DNA from: Azophilus sp965214305
Lineage (GTDB): Bacteria > Pseudomonadota > Gammaproteobacteria > Pseudomonadales > Azotimanducaceae
Length of the DNA: 64,000 nucleotides
Assembly: GCA_965214305.1 (NCBI GenBank)
Contig: OZ243949.1
Span: forward strand, 992,001 to 1,056,000
Direction of reading: 5' to 3'
The translations under genes were made by a program, and so were the position numbers. The notes below the pieces were generated by a model. It worked only from the letters and a program-made list of their open reading frames with translations, did not search any database and was not told the origin of the DNA. Shown one piece after another: positions 1 to 9,620 of this stretch (position 1 is the first letter of the stretch; every line of letters begins with the position of its first letter).

Positions 1-586
1 GGAAGGTTGCGTGCATCAGCACAACCGTCGGTATCACATAACCCCAAACCAACATTTGCCAACCGTTTGTATCGGGAAACAGGGGCCTCATCGCCTCGCC
101 AAGCGCGAACATGGCCGCCGCATAAAACACCGGCGCGGCCAAATCGAAGCGATTGAGCCATACCAGTTCCGGGAAACTTGCCAAATCCCGAACCCGATAC
201 AAGGGGGTTCGGAAGTTACTCCGACACAGGAACCAGAACATGTGCGACCACCAAAAGCCCCGCGGCGACGAGTGCGGATCGGCGTCGGAATCCGTGTGGG
301 CATGGTGCAGGCGATGCTGGGCGGCCCACCACAGGGGCCCGCGTTGGGTGGCGGCGGCACCCAAAAAGGCGAATACAAACTGCACAACGCGGTTTGTGCG
401 AAAGGCGCGGTGCGCAAAATATCGGTGGTAAAAGGCGCTAATGGCAAAAATGCGCACCCCATAGGATGCCAAGGCCACGGCCAGGGCAATGCCACTCGCC
501 CCCACCCAAATCGGTGCCAAGCAAGCCAGGTGCAGAGCGATGAACGGCGTGATGCGCAGCCAGGCAATCGATTCCGGATCGCGCAT
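1..586 (-). CDS. Acyl-CoA/fatty-acid delta-9-type desaturase, 3' end cut by window edge
   Basis: Membrane di-iron desaturase that would introduce a double bond into an acyl chain. The minus-strand frame shows the histidine boxes HRYFAH (HX4H) and HRLHHAHTDSDADPH (HX2HH), followed by SSPRGFWWSHMFWF, all hallmarks of the stearoyl-CoA/acyl-ACP desaturase family. Hydrophobic segments precede the first box and follow the WWSHM motif. The third histidine box would lie beyond position 1, so the C-terminal third is not visible. The ATG at 586 gives MRDPESIAWLRITPF; an in-frame GTG at 664 is an alternative start. The gene is divergent from trpE, separated by about 270 bases in which I see no other gene. 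Confidence 0.85.
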   Translation of the reverse strand, partial: MRDPESIAWLRITPFIALHLACLAPIWVGASGIALAVALASYGVRIFAISAFYHRYFAHRAFRTNRVVQFVFAFLGAAATQRGPLWWAAQHRLHHAHTDSDADPHSSPRGFWWSHMFWFLCRSNFRTPLYRVRDLASFPELVWLNRFDLAAPVFYAAAMFALGEAMRPLFPDTNGWQMLVWGYVIPTVVLMHATF

Positions 587-856
587 CGGCGACGCCTCGC
601 CGACGGATGCGCGAGAGAACCGCTGCGCGGGTTGTTTGTTTGCTCTTGCAGAACGCTGTGCCACGTGCCCGATTACCGAATCGCTTACCGGCAAAAGATT
701 CGATCCTCTGCCCAAAAGACCGCAATCCTGCCACAATCGTCCCTAATATTGGATATTTCACGCCAACAGGCCGGGACGAAGTTGCGGTTCGGCGGGGCTC
801 CGCATTGCACCACAACCATTGCTGTGCGGCCATTCCATTGTGCAAGAGATGCATCC

Positions 857-2347
857 ATGTTCGCCAACGAAGACTTTACCCGGCTTGCCGCCGAGGGCTA
901 CAACCGCGTACCCGTCGTATTTGAAACCTTCGCCGATCTCGATACACCCCTATCGGTCTATCTGAAAATCGCCCGAGGGCCCTACTCCTACCTGTTGGAA
1001 TCCGCCCAAGGCGGCGAACGCTGGGGCCGCTATTCCATCATCGGGCTACCCTGCAAAACCGTGCTGAGGGTTGCGGGCCACCGGGTCCGGATAACCAACA
1101 ACGGCAGCACCACCGAAGACTTGGCGGTAGAGGACCCGCTCGCCTTCGTAGAGGCGTTTCAAAGCCGCTATCGGGTGGCGCCGCTGCCGAACCTGCCCCG
1201 CTTTTACGGCGGCCTGGTCGGCTATTTCGGTTACGACTGTGTGCGCTATGTCGAGAAACGGCTACGCGATAGCACACCGCCAGACCCACTCGGCACACCC
1301 GACATCGTGCTGATGGTGTCCGAGGATGTCATCGTCTTCGACAATCTTAAGGGCCGCATGCAGCTCATCAGTCTGGTGGACCCGGCCGAACCAGACATTC
1401 TCGAAAGAACCAAAGCGCGGTTGCGCACAAGAGCCGCGGGGCTCACCAATTCCCTCCCCGGCAGCCCAATGCCGGGCCTGGCGGCCAACCCTATTGAGGA
1501 AAGCGACTTCGTCTCGGAATTCGGAGAAACGTCCTTCAAGGAGGCGGTGCGGCGTATCCGCAACTACACCTTGGCGGGCGATGTCATGCAGGTGGTGCTC
1601 GCCCAGCGAATGTCGATTCCCTTCCGCACCGACCCCGTCGATCTCTACCGTGCCCTGCGCAGTTTGAACCCGTCCCCCTACATGTACTTTATGGACCTGC
1701 GGGATTTCCAAATCGTCAGTTCCTCGCCGGAGATTCTCGCCCGCCTCGAAGACGGCATCGCCTTCAATCGGCCGCTGGCCGGCACCCGGCGTCGCGGCCG
1801 CACAGCGGAAGAGGACTTGGCCATGGAGCAGGAACTGCTTGCCGACCCGAAAGAGCGCGCCGAGCACCTCATGCTGATCGACCTGGGCCGCAACGACCTC
1901 GGCAAGGTGTGCGAAACCGGCTCCGTGCAAGTAACCGAGCAATTCGCCATCGAGCGCTATTCCCATGTCATGCACATCGCCAGCCATGTGACGGGCAAGC
2001 TGCGCGATGACAAAACCGCCATGGATCTGCTGCGCGCCACACTGCCGGTGGGCACCCTTTCCGGTGCGCCGAAGATTCGCGCCATGGAAATCATCGACGA
2101 GTTGGAACCCGTGAAGCGCGGGGTTTACGGTGGTGCCGTGGGTTATCTCGCCTGGAACGGCAATATGGATACCGCCATCGCTATCCGCACCGCGGTGGTC
2201 AAGGACGGCAAACTCCATATTGAGGCCGGCGGCGGCGTGGTCGCCGACTCGATTGCGCGGCTGGAATGGAAGGAAAGCCTGAACAAGGGCCGCGCCATCT
2301 TCCAGGCGGCGGCCATGGCCGCTTCCGGGTTCGCGACCCTCGAATAG
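857..2347 (+). CDS. trpE: Anthranilate synthase component I
   Basis: Converts chorismate plus glutamine-derived ammonia to anthranilate, the first committed step of tryptophan synthesis, with TrpG as its glutaminase partner. The 496-residue length is normal. The N-terminal regulatory domain carries the LLES tryptophan-binding motif near residues 46-49. The chorismate-binding domain fills the C-terminal half, with RPLAGTRRRG, ERAEHLMLIDLGRNDLGKV and TLSGAPKIRAMEII. The frame is open far upstream, but homology begins at the ATG at 857 (MFANEDFTRLAAEGYN). It heads the run trpE-trpG-trpD-trpC. I saw no convincing Trp-rich leader peptide upstream. Confidence 0.97.
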   Translation: MFANEDFTRLAAEGYNRVPVVFETFADLDTPLSVYLKIARGPYSYLLESAQGGERWGRYSIIGLPCKTVLRVAGHRVRITNNGSTTEDLAVEDPLAFVEAFQSRYRVAPLPNLPRFYGGLVGYFGYDCVRYVEKRLRDSTPPDPLGTPDIVLMVSEDVIVFDNLKGRMQLISLVDPAEPDILERTKARLRTRAAGLTNSLPGSPMPGLAANPIEESDFVSEFGETSFKEAVRRIRNYTLAGDVMQVVLAQRMSIPFRTDPVDLYRALRSLNPSPYMYFMDLRDFQIVSSSPEILARLEDGIAFNRPLAGTRRRGRTAEEDLAMEQELLADPKERAEHLMLIDLGRNDLGKVCETGSVQVTEQFAIERYSHVMHIASHVTGKLRDDKTAMDLLRATLPVGTLSGAPKIRAMEIIDELEPVKRGVYGGAVGYLAWNGNMDTAIAIRTAVVKDGKLHIEAGGGVVADSIARLEWKESLNKGRAIFQAAAMAASGFATLE

Positions 2348-2407
2348 CGGCCGCGTGCCATTGCGACGGCACAGCGGCCCCGACCAAAACAGACCGGAAC
2401 CCCAACC

Positions 2408-2989
2408 ATGCTCCTGATGATCGACAACTACGATTCCTTCACCTACAACGTCGTACAGTATCTTGGTGCCTTGGGTGCCGATGTAACCGTAAGGCGCAAC
2501 GACGAAATATCACTGGAACAGATTGGGGCCCTGGCGCCAAAAGGCATCGTCATCTCGCCCGGCCCCCGTACCCCGAACGAAGCCGGTATTTCGCTGCAAG
2601 CTGTGCGCGTCTTCGGGCCAAAGACGCCGTTGCTCGGCATTTGCCTTGGGCACCAAAGCATCGGCCAAGCCTTCGGCGCCAAGGTGTTGCGCGCCAGGGC
2701 CGTCATGCATGGCAAAACCTCCCTGATTCATCATGCTGGACAGGGCCTCTTCGCTGGCCTGCCGAATCCACTGGAGGCCACCCGCTACCATTCGCTGATC
2801 GTCGCCCGCGACAGCCTGCCCGACTGCCTGGAGGTGACCGCCTGGACGGAACGCGACGGCGAATTTGACGAGATCATGGGCGTGCGCCATCGCGAATATC
2901 CCATTGAAGGGGTACAGTTCCACCCGGAATCCATTTTCACAAAGGCAGGGCAGGCGCTGCTGGGCAATTTCCTCAATAGGATCGAATGA
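2408..2989 (+). CDS. trpG: Anthranilate synthase component II (glutamine amidotransferase)
   Basis: Class I glutaminase subunit that supplies ammonia to TrpE; the same family also serves para-aminobenzoate synthesis (PabA), so dual use is possible. The 193-residue protein starts MLLMIDNYDSFTYNVVQY. It has the oxyanion motif SPGPRTPNEAG, the nucleophile elbow GICLGHQSIGQ with catalytic Cys, and the C-terminal His-Glu pair in VQFHPESI. Its stop codon is immediately followed by the trpD ATG, which implies translational coupling. Neighbours trpE and trpD make the tryptophan role the best reading. Confidence 0.96.
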   Translation: MLLMIDNYDSFTYNVVQYLGALGADVTVRRNDEISLEQIGALAPKGIVISPGPRTPNEAGISLQAVRVFGPKTPLLGICLGHQSIGQAFGAKVLRARAVMHGKTSLIHHAGQGLFAGLPNPLEATRYHSLIVARDSLPDCLEVTAWTERDGEFDEIMGVRHREYPIEGVQFHPESIFTKAGQALLGNFLNRIE

Positions 2990-4012
2990 ATGCGCATTGA
3001 ACAAGCCCTGCAACGCCTCTTTGACGGCGGCAACCTCAGTCAGTCGGAAACCGGCCTGGTATTTCGTCAGGTCATGTCCGGCCAGGCGACGCCCGCGCAA
3101 ATCGGTGGCCTGCTGGCCGCGCTGCGGGTCAAGGGCGAAACACCGGAGGAAGTGGCGGGTGCCGCACAAACCATGCGTGCATTGGCCACGCGGGTAGAGG
3201 TCGATGCCCCCAATCTAATCGACACCTGCGGCACCGGCGGCAGCGGCTTAAAACTGTTCAATATCTCAACGGCCGCCGCTTTCGTCGCGGCGGCGGCGGG
3301 GGCGCACGTCGCCAAGCACGGCAATCGCAAGATGACGAGTTTCAGCGGCAGCGCCGATGTGCTCGAAGCAGCGGGTGCCAACATCGGTATCAAGCCGGCC
3401 CAGGTTGCCCATTGCATCAAGGAAGTCGGTGTCGGTTTCATGTTTGCCCAAGCCCATCACGGTGCCATCAAATACGCCGCCCCGGTGCGCCGGGAACTCG
3501 GCGCGCCAACCTTGATGAATGTGCTCGGACCCCTGACCAATCCCGCCGGTGCCCGGCGTCAGGTACTGGGCGTATTCGCCGCCCGTTGGCAGCGCACCGT
3601 CGCCGAGGTGGCCAAGCTGCTCGGTGGCGAACATGTGCTGGTGGTACACAGCCGGGGCCTTGACGAAATCTCGCTAAACGGTGCGAGTCGCGTATGTGAA
3701 CTGAAGACGGGGCAAATCAGCGAGTACGACATTGCGCCGGAAGACTTCGGCATCGCCGGCCGGAGTATCGAAGCATTGCGCGCCGACTCGGTGGAGGCCA
3801 GTTTGGCACTCTTTCAGGAAGCGCTAACCCGCCCCGACTCGGCCGCTGCGGATGTGGTCTCGCTGAACGCCGGCGCCGGAATCTACGCCGCCGGGCTGGC
3901 CACAAGCCTCGCCAATGGCGTCACCATGGCCCAGGACGCCATCGCTTCGGGGCTGGCCAAAGAACGCCTGGATGAGTTTGTGCGCATCACCAGCTTGATG
4001 AGCGAAGCTTGA
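2990..4012 (+). CDS. trpD: Anthranilate phosphoribosyltransferase
   Basis: Transfers phosphoribose from PRPP to anthranilate, the second step of the tryptophan branch. The 340-residue length is normal. Visible motifs are the glycine-rich PRPP loop DTCGTGGSGLKLFNIST, KHGNRKMTSFSGSADVLE, FAQAHHGAIKYAAPVR and NVLGPLTNPAGA. The start abuts the trpG stop (TGAATG) and the end overlaps the region just before trpC, consistent with one transcript. Nothing unusual is seen. Confidence 0.97.
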   Translation: MRIEQALQRLFDGGNLSQSETGLVFRQVMSGQATPAQIGGLLAALRVKGETPEEVAGAAQTMRALATRVEVDAPNLIDTCGTGGSGLKLFNISTAAAFVAAAAGAHVAKHGNRKMTSFSGSADVLEAAGANIGIKPAQVAHCIKEVGVGFMFAQAHHGAIKYAAPVRRELGAPTLMNVLGPLTNPAGARRQVLGVFAARWQRTVAEVAKLLGGEHVLVVHSRGLDEISLNGASRVCELKTGQISEYDIAPEDFGIAGRSIEALRADSVEASLALFQEALTRPDSAAADVVSLNAGAGIYAAGLATSLANGVTMAQDAIASGLAKERLDEFVRITSLMSEA

Positions 4013-4023
4013 CCCATAACAAC

Positions 4024-4812
4024 ATGACCATCCTGGATGAAATCCTGCGGCACAAGCGAACCGAGGTGGAGCGCCGCAAAGACACTCGCCCATTAGCCGT
4101 GCTCCGCGAGGCGGCGGACCGGCAAGCCAGTCCCCGTGGTTTCGTCAACGCCCTGCGACAACGGGTGGCCGCGAACGAAGCGGCCGTGATTGCGGAGCTC
4201 AAGAAGGCGTCGCCCAGCAAAGGCATCATACGCCATGATTTCGACCCGCCGACCATTGCGCGCGGCTACGCGGACGCCGGTGCCACCTGCCTGTCGGTGC
4301 TAACGGACGAGAAGTACTTTCAGGGTAGCGATGCCTATCTGTGCGCGGCGCGCGATGCCGTTGCCATACCGGTGCTGCGCAAGGACTTCACCATCGACGA
4401 ATATCAAGTCTACGAGGCGCGCGCACTCGGCGCCGATTGCATTCTACTGATCGTGAGCGCGTTGTCCCCCGCTCAACTCGAGGGCTTGTACGACCTCGCC
4501 ATCGGCCTGGGGCTCGACGCCTTAATTGAAGTGCATGATCAACGGGAGTTGGATCTGGCGTTGTCGCTGGCACCCTTGCTGATCGGCATCAACAACCGCA
4601 ATCTGCAGACCTTTGCAACCAGCCTGCAAACCACACTGGACCTGTTGGGTGCGATTCCCGATGACGTCTGTGTGGTTACGGAAAGTGGCATCCATCAAAA
4701 ACAGGATGTGCGCACGATGCTCGACCGGGGTGTCTACGCTTTCTTGATCGGGGAAGCCTTCATGCGCGCTCCGGCCCCCGGAACGGCATTACGCAACCTG
4801 TTCGGCTGGTAG
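4024..4812 (+). CDS. trpC: Indole-3-glycerol-phosphate synthase
   Basis: Closes the indole ring: converts CdRP to indole-3-glycerol phosphate (TIM barrel). The 262-residue protein starts MTILDEILRHKRTEVERRK, which fits the family. A TTG at 4009 overlapping the trpD stop would add five residues. Motifs: IAELKKASPSKG (catalytic Lys), VLTDEKYFQGS, VLRKDFTIDEYQVYEARA, IGINNRNLQTF and VTESGI. It is not fused to TrpF. The stop TAG is followed directly by GAGCCTC, matching the terminal sequence of repeat family A described below. Confidence 0.96.
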   Translation: MTILDEILRHKRTEVERRKDTRPLAVLREAADRQASPRGFVNALRQRVAANEAAVIAELKKASPSKGIIRHDFDPPTIARGYADAGATCLSVLTDEKYFQGSDAYLCAARDAVAIPVLRKDFTIDEYQVYEARALGADCILLIVSALSPAQLEGLYDLAIGLGLDALIEVHDQRELDLALSLAPLLIGINNRNLQTFATSLQTTLDLLGAIPDDVCVVTESGIHQKQDVRTMLDRGVYAFLIGEAFMRAPAPGTALRNLFGW

Positions 4813-4817
4813 GAGCC

Positions 4818-5450
4818 TCAGATGCGATAGGTGGTTTCCGTCATAACCCGTGAAAGCAGCGTCATCGCCTGACGGACGGATTCCGGGAATGCCGTCCCGC
4901 CCATCGCCAGGGCCGCTGAGCCATGCCCCGCCTCCTCCTCGCGCATCCGCTCGACAATCGCGCGACTTTTCGCATCCTCCGCCGGTAGTGCCTGCAAATG
5001 GCGTTCAAGGTGTTTGCATACCTGGTCTTCGGTAGCCTCCACAAAACCGAGGCTCAGCTTGTCTCCCAGCAGCCCCGCAACCGCCCCCATCGCGTAGGAG
5101 GCCGCGTAAAAAAGCGGATTCAAGCGGCTCGGGGCACTGCCCAATTGCTCAAGCCGCTCACCGCACCAGGCAAGGTGGTCGGCCTCCTCATTGGCCGCGT
5201 TGAGATGGCGTTCGCGTACCGACGGCTCGCGAGCCGTTAACGCCTGGCCTTCGTAGAGCGCTTGGGCACAGATCTCACCGGTGTGATTAACACGCATCAG
5301 CCCGGCGGCATGAGCGCGTTCCTGGTCGCTCAACGCCGCTTCCGCAACCGCTGCGGCAGGGCTTTCACGCGCCTCGCCGCGCACACCGGCCAAGGTCCTA
5401 AGCGCCCGGTCGAAGCGGCTGATCGTCTCGTCAAGCAAAGTTTGGATCAT
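4818..5450 (-). CDS. coq7: Ubiquinone biosynthesis hydroxylase Coq7 (DMQ monooxygenase)
   Basis: Ferritin-like di-iron protein that hydroxylates demethoxyubiquinone, the penultimate ubiquinone step. The 210 residues match the bacterial Coq7 family. The iron-binding Glu/His motifs are RVNHTGEICAQALYEGQ, NEEADHLAWCGERL, VEATEDQVCKHLERHL and REEEAGHG. The start ATG at 5450 gives MIQTLLDETISRFDRAL. It is convergent with trpC, with only about five bases between stops, and lies downstream of dcd on the same strand. Its presence indicates aerobic respiration with ubiquinone. Confidence 0.95.
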   Translation of the reverse strand: MIQTLLDETISRFDRALRTLAGVRGEARESPAAAVAEAALSDQERAHAAGLMRVNHTGEICAQALYEGQALTAREPSVRERHLNAANEEADHLAWCGERLEQLGSAPSRLNPLFYAASYAMGAVAGLLGDKLSLGFVEATEDQVCKHLERHLQALPAEDAKSRAIVERMREEEAGHGSAALAMGGTAFPESVRQAMTLLSRVMTETTYRI

Positions 5451-5495
5451 TGGTGCTGTACCTATATTTGGGGGCCTAACCAGGTGGGTTTGGAC

Positions 5496-6059
5496 CTACG
5501 GCCTCGGTAAAGTTACACCGCGCTGTCCTTGGTATTTGCCGTCGCGGTCTCGGTACGAGACTTCGCAGCGCTCGTCGGATTGGAAAAACACCATCTGGGC
5601 CGCGCCCTCATTGGCGTAGATTTTCGCTGGCAGATTCGTGGTGTTGGAAAACTCCAGGGTAACATGGCCCTCCCACTCGGGTTCCAAGGGCGTCACATTG
5701 ACGATGATGCCGCAGCGCGCATAGGTGGACTTGCCGAGGCAGATGGTCAGCACGTCTCGGGGAATGCGGAAATACTCAACCGTGGAGGCCAAGGCGAAGG
5801 AATTTGGCGGGATGATGCAGGTTTCGTTCGTTATATCCACAAAGCTGCGCTCATCGAACGCCTTGGGATCGACCGTCGCCGAATAAATGTTGGTGAAGAC
5901 CTTGAACTGCGATGCACAACGCACATCGTAGCCGTAACTTGATGTGCCGAACGAAATCACCTTGCCGCGCTCGCTCTGGCGCACTTGTTGCGGTTCAAAG
6001 GGCTCGATCATGCCCCGCACCGCCATCTCCCGTATCCAGCGGTCGGACTTAATACTCAT
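5496..6059 (-). CDS. dcd: dCTP deaminase
   Basis: Deaminates dCTP to dUTP for thymidylate synthesis; trimeric dUTPase-fold enzyme. The 187 residues are typical. Motifs: ERGKVISFGTSSYGYDVRC near the N terminus, GKSTYARCG (the nucleotide-binding GKS region) and the catalytic-Glu strand PLEPEWEGHVTLEFSNTT. A dUTPase to process the product is encoded at 32.4-33.2 kb. It lies between apbC and coq7 on the same strand; the dcd-apbC-metG neighbourhood is common in gammaproteobacteria. Confidence 0.96.
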   Translation of the reverse strand: MSIKSDRWIREMAVRGMIEPFEPQQVRQSERGKVISFGTSSYGYDVRCASQFKVFTNIYSATVDPKAFDERSFVDITNETCIIPPNSFALASTVEYFRIPRDVLTICLGKSTYARCGIIVNVTPLEPEWEGHVTLEFSNTTNLPAKIYANEGAAQMVFFQSDERCEVSYRDRDGKYQGQRGVTLPRP

Positions 6060-6167
6060 CGGGGAACAACCCCGGAGAGGCGTTGCCTCGAACCGACAAG
6101 ATAGCGGCCGTCGGCTTGACAGTGACTCATCTGCTCACTTCATCCGCAAAAATAAAGAAACGGCACA

Positions 6168-7184
6168 CTAGTCGTCGCTCATGCCAATGGCAGGCTGTGC
6201 CGGTGCGTCCATCGCCCACAGCCGTGCGGCCATATGGCGCGCGCCGTCCCGGTAGAGGCGGCCGGTCAGGCCATCCGGGTCCGCCGCCACGGTGGGTTTG
6301 CCGCCGTCGGCCTGCTCGCGGATGTGCGATGCCAGAGGCAACTCGCCCAACAGCGGCACCCCGAACTCGCCAGCCACCCGCTCGCCGCCACCGGCACCGA
6401 AAAGATGGCTCAATTCGCCGCACTTGGGGCAGGCGTAGAGGCTCATGTTTTCCACCACGCCGAGTACCGGGATATCCACCTTGCGGAACATCTCGATGCC
6501 CTTTCTGGCATCAAGCAGGGCGATATCCTGGGGCGTGGTGACGATGACGGCCCCGGAAACCGGAACCTTTTGCGACAACGTCAATTGAATATCACCCGTG
6601 CCCGGCGGCATATCGACAACAAGGTAGTCGAGTTCCCCCCAATCGGTTTGCATGAGCAATTGCTGTAGGGCGCCGGTGGCCATGGGTCCGCGCCACACCA
6701 TAGGCGTATTTTCCTCCACCAGAAAGCTCATCGACATGGTTTTCAAGCCGTGCGCGCGAATGGGCACAAACTGCTTCCCGTCCTTGACTTCCGGTCGCCG
6801 GCCCGAGGCAACACCGAGCATCATGCCCTGGCTTGGGCCATAGATATCGGCATCGAGCAACCCCACCCTGGCACCCTCCCGGTCGAGTGCCAAGGCCAGA
6901 TTCACCGCCGTGGTGGACTTGCCGACGCCACCTTTGCCGGATGCCACCGCGATCACATGGCGCACCTCGGCGAAACCCCGCGCGGCCGGCGGATCGAACC
7001 GAACTTCCAAGGTGAGATTGTCGCTGTTCAGAAAGGTTCGCAGTTGCTCGCTCAGCCGATCGCGCATTCCCCGGGCGGGATAGCCGAGCGCGACCGACAC
7101 CCGATTGCCGCTCGACAGCACCCGGGCACCGAGGCTGAGCCAAGTCTGCTTGAGATAAGGGTCTGTGAACTGCTCGATTTTCAT
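6168..7184 (-). CDS. apbC: Iron-sulfur cluster carrier ATPase ApbC/Mrp
   Basis: P-loop NTPase that binds and transfers Fe-S clusters. An N-terminal MIP18-like (DUF59-type) domain covers roughly residues 1-80. The deviant Walker A is ASGKGGVGKSTTAVNLA, followed by LLDADIYGPSQ and VDMPPGTGDIQL, and the cluster-binding CxxC is in LYACPKCGELSHLFG. I chose the ATG at 7184 (MKIEQFTDPYLKQ) because homology begins there; the longer open frame from 7295 adds an unlikely extension. It is divergent from metG, with an intergenic region of about 290 bases. Confidence 0.95.
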   Translation of the reverse strand: MKIEQFTDPYLKQTWLSLGARVLSSGNRVSVALGYPARGMRDRLSEQLRTFLNSDNLTLEVRFDPPAARGFAEVRHVIAVASGKGGVGKSTTAVNLALALDREGARVGLLDADIYGPSQGMMLGVASGRRPEVKDGKQFVPIRAHGLKTMSMSFLVEENTPMVWRGPMATGALQQLLMQTDWGELDYLVVDMPPGTGDIQLTLSQKVPVSGAVIVTTPQDIALLDARKGIEMFRKVDIPVLGVVENMSLYACPKCGELSHLFGAGGGERVAGEFGVPLLGELPLASHIREQADGGKPTVAADPDGLTGRLYRDGARHMAARLWAMDAPAQPAIGMSDD

Positions 7185-7471
7185 ACTGCGGCAGGCGCCG
7201 CCGGGCCCGGCCCATGCATGCATGAACATGGCGCGGCCAGCAAGAGTAATGAAAAAAACGCGGGACATGCGGCGTAAGGGCGCACACGGGCACACTTGCG
7301 GGTACTTCCTGTACGCGGCGGGAGCAAGCCCGGTGTCTTCGCCGCTATTGAGGGCCGCAGTCGTTCATTCATGGATAGGTCGGGCTCGCTGCCGGAGGCT
7401 GGCCATTATAGGGATGCTCAAGCGCTTGCGGTATAGTGCGCGCCCTCACCCGAAACCGGCATAAATCCACC

Positions 7472-9619
7472 ATGAGCCGCCGCATACTGGTCACCAGCGC
7501 CCTGCCCTACACCAACGGTGCCATCCATCTCGGGAACATGTTCGAGCAAATTCAAACCGATATCTGGGTGCGCTTCCAGAAATTGCGCGGACACTCTTGC
7601 ATCTACGTCTGCGCCGACGACACCCACGGCACCGGCACCATGCTGAAGGCGGAAGCGGAAGGCGTCGAGCCCGAGGCGCTAATCGAGACCATGCGGCGGC
7701 AGCATGTACGCGATTTTCAAGGCTTTCTTATCGAGCATGACAACTACCACTCCACCCACTCCGAGGAAAATCGCCGGCTTTCCGAGCGCATATACCAACG
7801 TCTGGTCGACGCGGGGCTGATCTTTACCCGGGATGTCGAGCAACTCTACGACCCCGAGCGCAAGATGTTTCTCGCCGACCGTTTTGTGAAAGGCACCTGC
7901 CCGCGCTGCGGGGCGGAAGATCAGTACGGCGACAACTGCGATGCCTGCGGTGCCACCTACGACGCGACCGAGTTGCGGAACCCGCGCTCGCTAATCTCCG
8001 GCGCTCAACCCGAGCTGCGCCGCTCGCCGCACTATTTCTTTGATCTGCCGCAATACGCCGATTTCCTGAAAGCCTGGACGCGCAGCGGCACCGTGCAGCC
8101 GGAAGTGGCCAACAAGCTCGCCGAATGGCTCGACGCGGGGTTGCGCGCCTGGGATATATCGCGGGATGCGCCCTACTTCGGGTTTCTGGTTCCCGGTACC
8201 ACCGACAAATACTTCTACGTTTGGATGGATGCCCCCGTGGGCTACATGGCCAGTTTCAAGAACCTGCTGGACGCCCGGGGCGAAGACCTTTTTGATGCGT
8301 ATTGGGCAACGGATGCCGCAGAACGAACCGAAGTACATCACTTTATCGGCAAGGACATCGTCAACTTCCACGCACTGTTCTGGCCGGCGGTGCTCGACGG
8401 CGCGGGCTTTCGCACGCCGACCCGCATCCACGCGCACGGGTTCATCACCGTCAACGGCGCCAAGATGTCGAAGTCGCGGGGCACCTTCATCAGTGCCGCC
8501 ACCTATCTGGACTATTTGGATCCGGAATGCCTGCGCTATTACTACGCGACCAAATTGAACGGCACCATCGACGATTCGGACATCAATTTCGACGATTTTG
8601 TGCAGCGCGTAAACAGTGATCTGGTGGGCAAGGTGGTGAATATTGCAAGCCGTTGCGCGGGCTTTATCGGCAAGCATTTTAATGGCCGGTTATCGCCGGA
8701 CTTGCACGACAAGGCGCTCATGCGGCGTTTCGTGGCGGCAAGCGAAGAGCTCGCGGGCCACTACGAGAACAGCGACATAGCCAGAGGCGTTCGCATCATC
8801 ACCGAGCTCGCCGATCTCGCCAATCAATACATTGCCCGCCACGAACCCTGGAAACTGGCCGGGCAACCGGATCGGCGGGCGGAAATGCAGGCCATTTGCA
8901 GCCAGGGTATCAACCTGTTTCGTGTTCTCGCCATCTATCTGCAACCCATCGTGCCGCGCATGGTCGAAACCGCCCGAGCGTTCCTCGGTGTCGCACCCTT
9001 TACCTGGGAAGACATCGATAAACCGCTGCTCGCCCATCGGATCGGCAAATTTCGGCCTCTATTCAAGCGCATGGACAGGAAGGATTTGGACAAGGTGGTG
9101 GAGGCGTCGCGAAGCGAAGCGAATCAAACGAGCCAGCCAAGCGCAAAGGCCGGCACCGGCGCGCAAGCCAAGGCGGCATCCTCGCCCTCGCCAAGCGATG
9201 CATCAACCCATGTTGCCGGCTCCTCAACAAGCGGCTCCGGGGAAGGCGGTCAGGGCGGCAAATCGCCTGCGGTGGCCGAGACCGATCAGAACCAGATCTC
9301 GATCGAGGATTTCGCCAAGATCGAGCTGAGGGTGGCATCGGTGGTCGCCGCCGAGGCGGTCGAGGGGGCCGATAAGCTGCTGCGGCTCACCGTCGATTTG
9401 GGGGAAGAGCAGCGTCAAGTGTTTGCCGGTATCAAATCCGCCTACCAAGAGCCGGACAAGCTGGTCGGGCGCCTCGTGGTCGTGGTCGCCAATCTGGCAC
9501 CGCGCAAAATGCGTTTCGGCACCTCCGCGGGCATGGTGCTGGCGGCCGGCCCCGGCGGTGCGGACATATTCCTGATAAGCCCGGACGAGGGTGCCACTCC
9601 GGGCATGGCTGTGCGATGA
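7472..9619 (+). CDS. metG: Methionyl-tRNA synthetase
   Basis: Charges tRNA-Met in the cytoplasm. The 715-residue protein has the HIGH-equivalent AIHLGN in LVTSALPYTNGAIHLGN, a zinc knuckle CPRCG...CDACG around residues 145-163, and KMSKS in NGAKMSKSRGTFI. A long Ser/Ala/Gly-rich linker (about residues 545-605) joins the core to a C-terminal Trbp111/EMAPII-like tRNA-binding dimerisation domain. The ATG at 7472 gives MSRRILVTSALPYTNG; an in-frame GTG at 7436 is open but less likely. A TATAGT hexamer at 7432-7437 could be a -10 box. It is followed closely by rnfA. Confidence 0.97.
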   Translation: MSRRILVTSALPYTNGAIHLGNMFEQIQTDIWVRFQKLRGHSCIYVCADDTHGTGTMLKAEAEGVEPEALIETMRRQHVRDFQGFLIEHDNYHSTHSEENRRLSERIYQRLVDAGLIFTRDVEQLYDPERKMFLADRFVKGTCPRCGAEDQYGDNCDACGATYDATELRNPRSLISGAQPELRRSPHYFFDLPQYADFLKAWTRSGTVQPEVANKLAEWLDAGLRAWDISRDAPYFGFLVPGTTDKYFYVWMDAPVGYMASFKNLLDARGEDLFDAYWATDAAERTEVHHFIGKDIVNFHALFWPAVLDGAGFRTPTRIHAHGFITVNGAKMSKSRGTFISAATYLDYLDPECLRYYYATKLNGTIDDSDINFDDFVQRVNSDLVGKVVNIASRCAGFIGKHFNGRLSPDLHDKALMRRFVAASEELAGHYENSDIARGVRIITELADLANQYIARHEPWKLAGQPDRRAEMQAICSQGINLFRVLAIYLQPIVPRMVETARAFLGVAPFTWEDIDKPLLAHRIGKFRPLFKRMDRKDLDKVVEASRSEANQTSQPSAKAGTGAQAKAASSPSPSDASTHVAGSSTSGSGEGGQGGKSPAVAETDQNQISIEDFAKIELRVASVVAAEAVEGADKLLRLTVDLGEEQRQVFAGIKSAYQEPDKLVGRLVVVVANLAPRKMRFGTSAGMVLAAGPGGADIFLISPDEGATPGMAVR

Positions 9620-9620
9620 A

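Noticed and set aside
11..856. Open plus-strand frame running into trpE from position 11
   Set aside because: The opposite strand encodes a desaturase with clear histidine boxes, and TrpE homology begins only at 857; the extension is a shadow frame.
1262..2218. Long minus-strand frame (318 codons) inside trpE
   Set aside because: Antisense shadow of trpE in GC-rich DNA; no recognisable domain.
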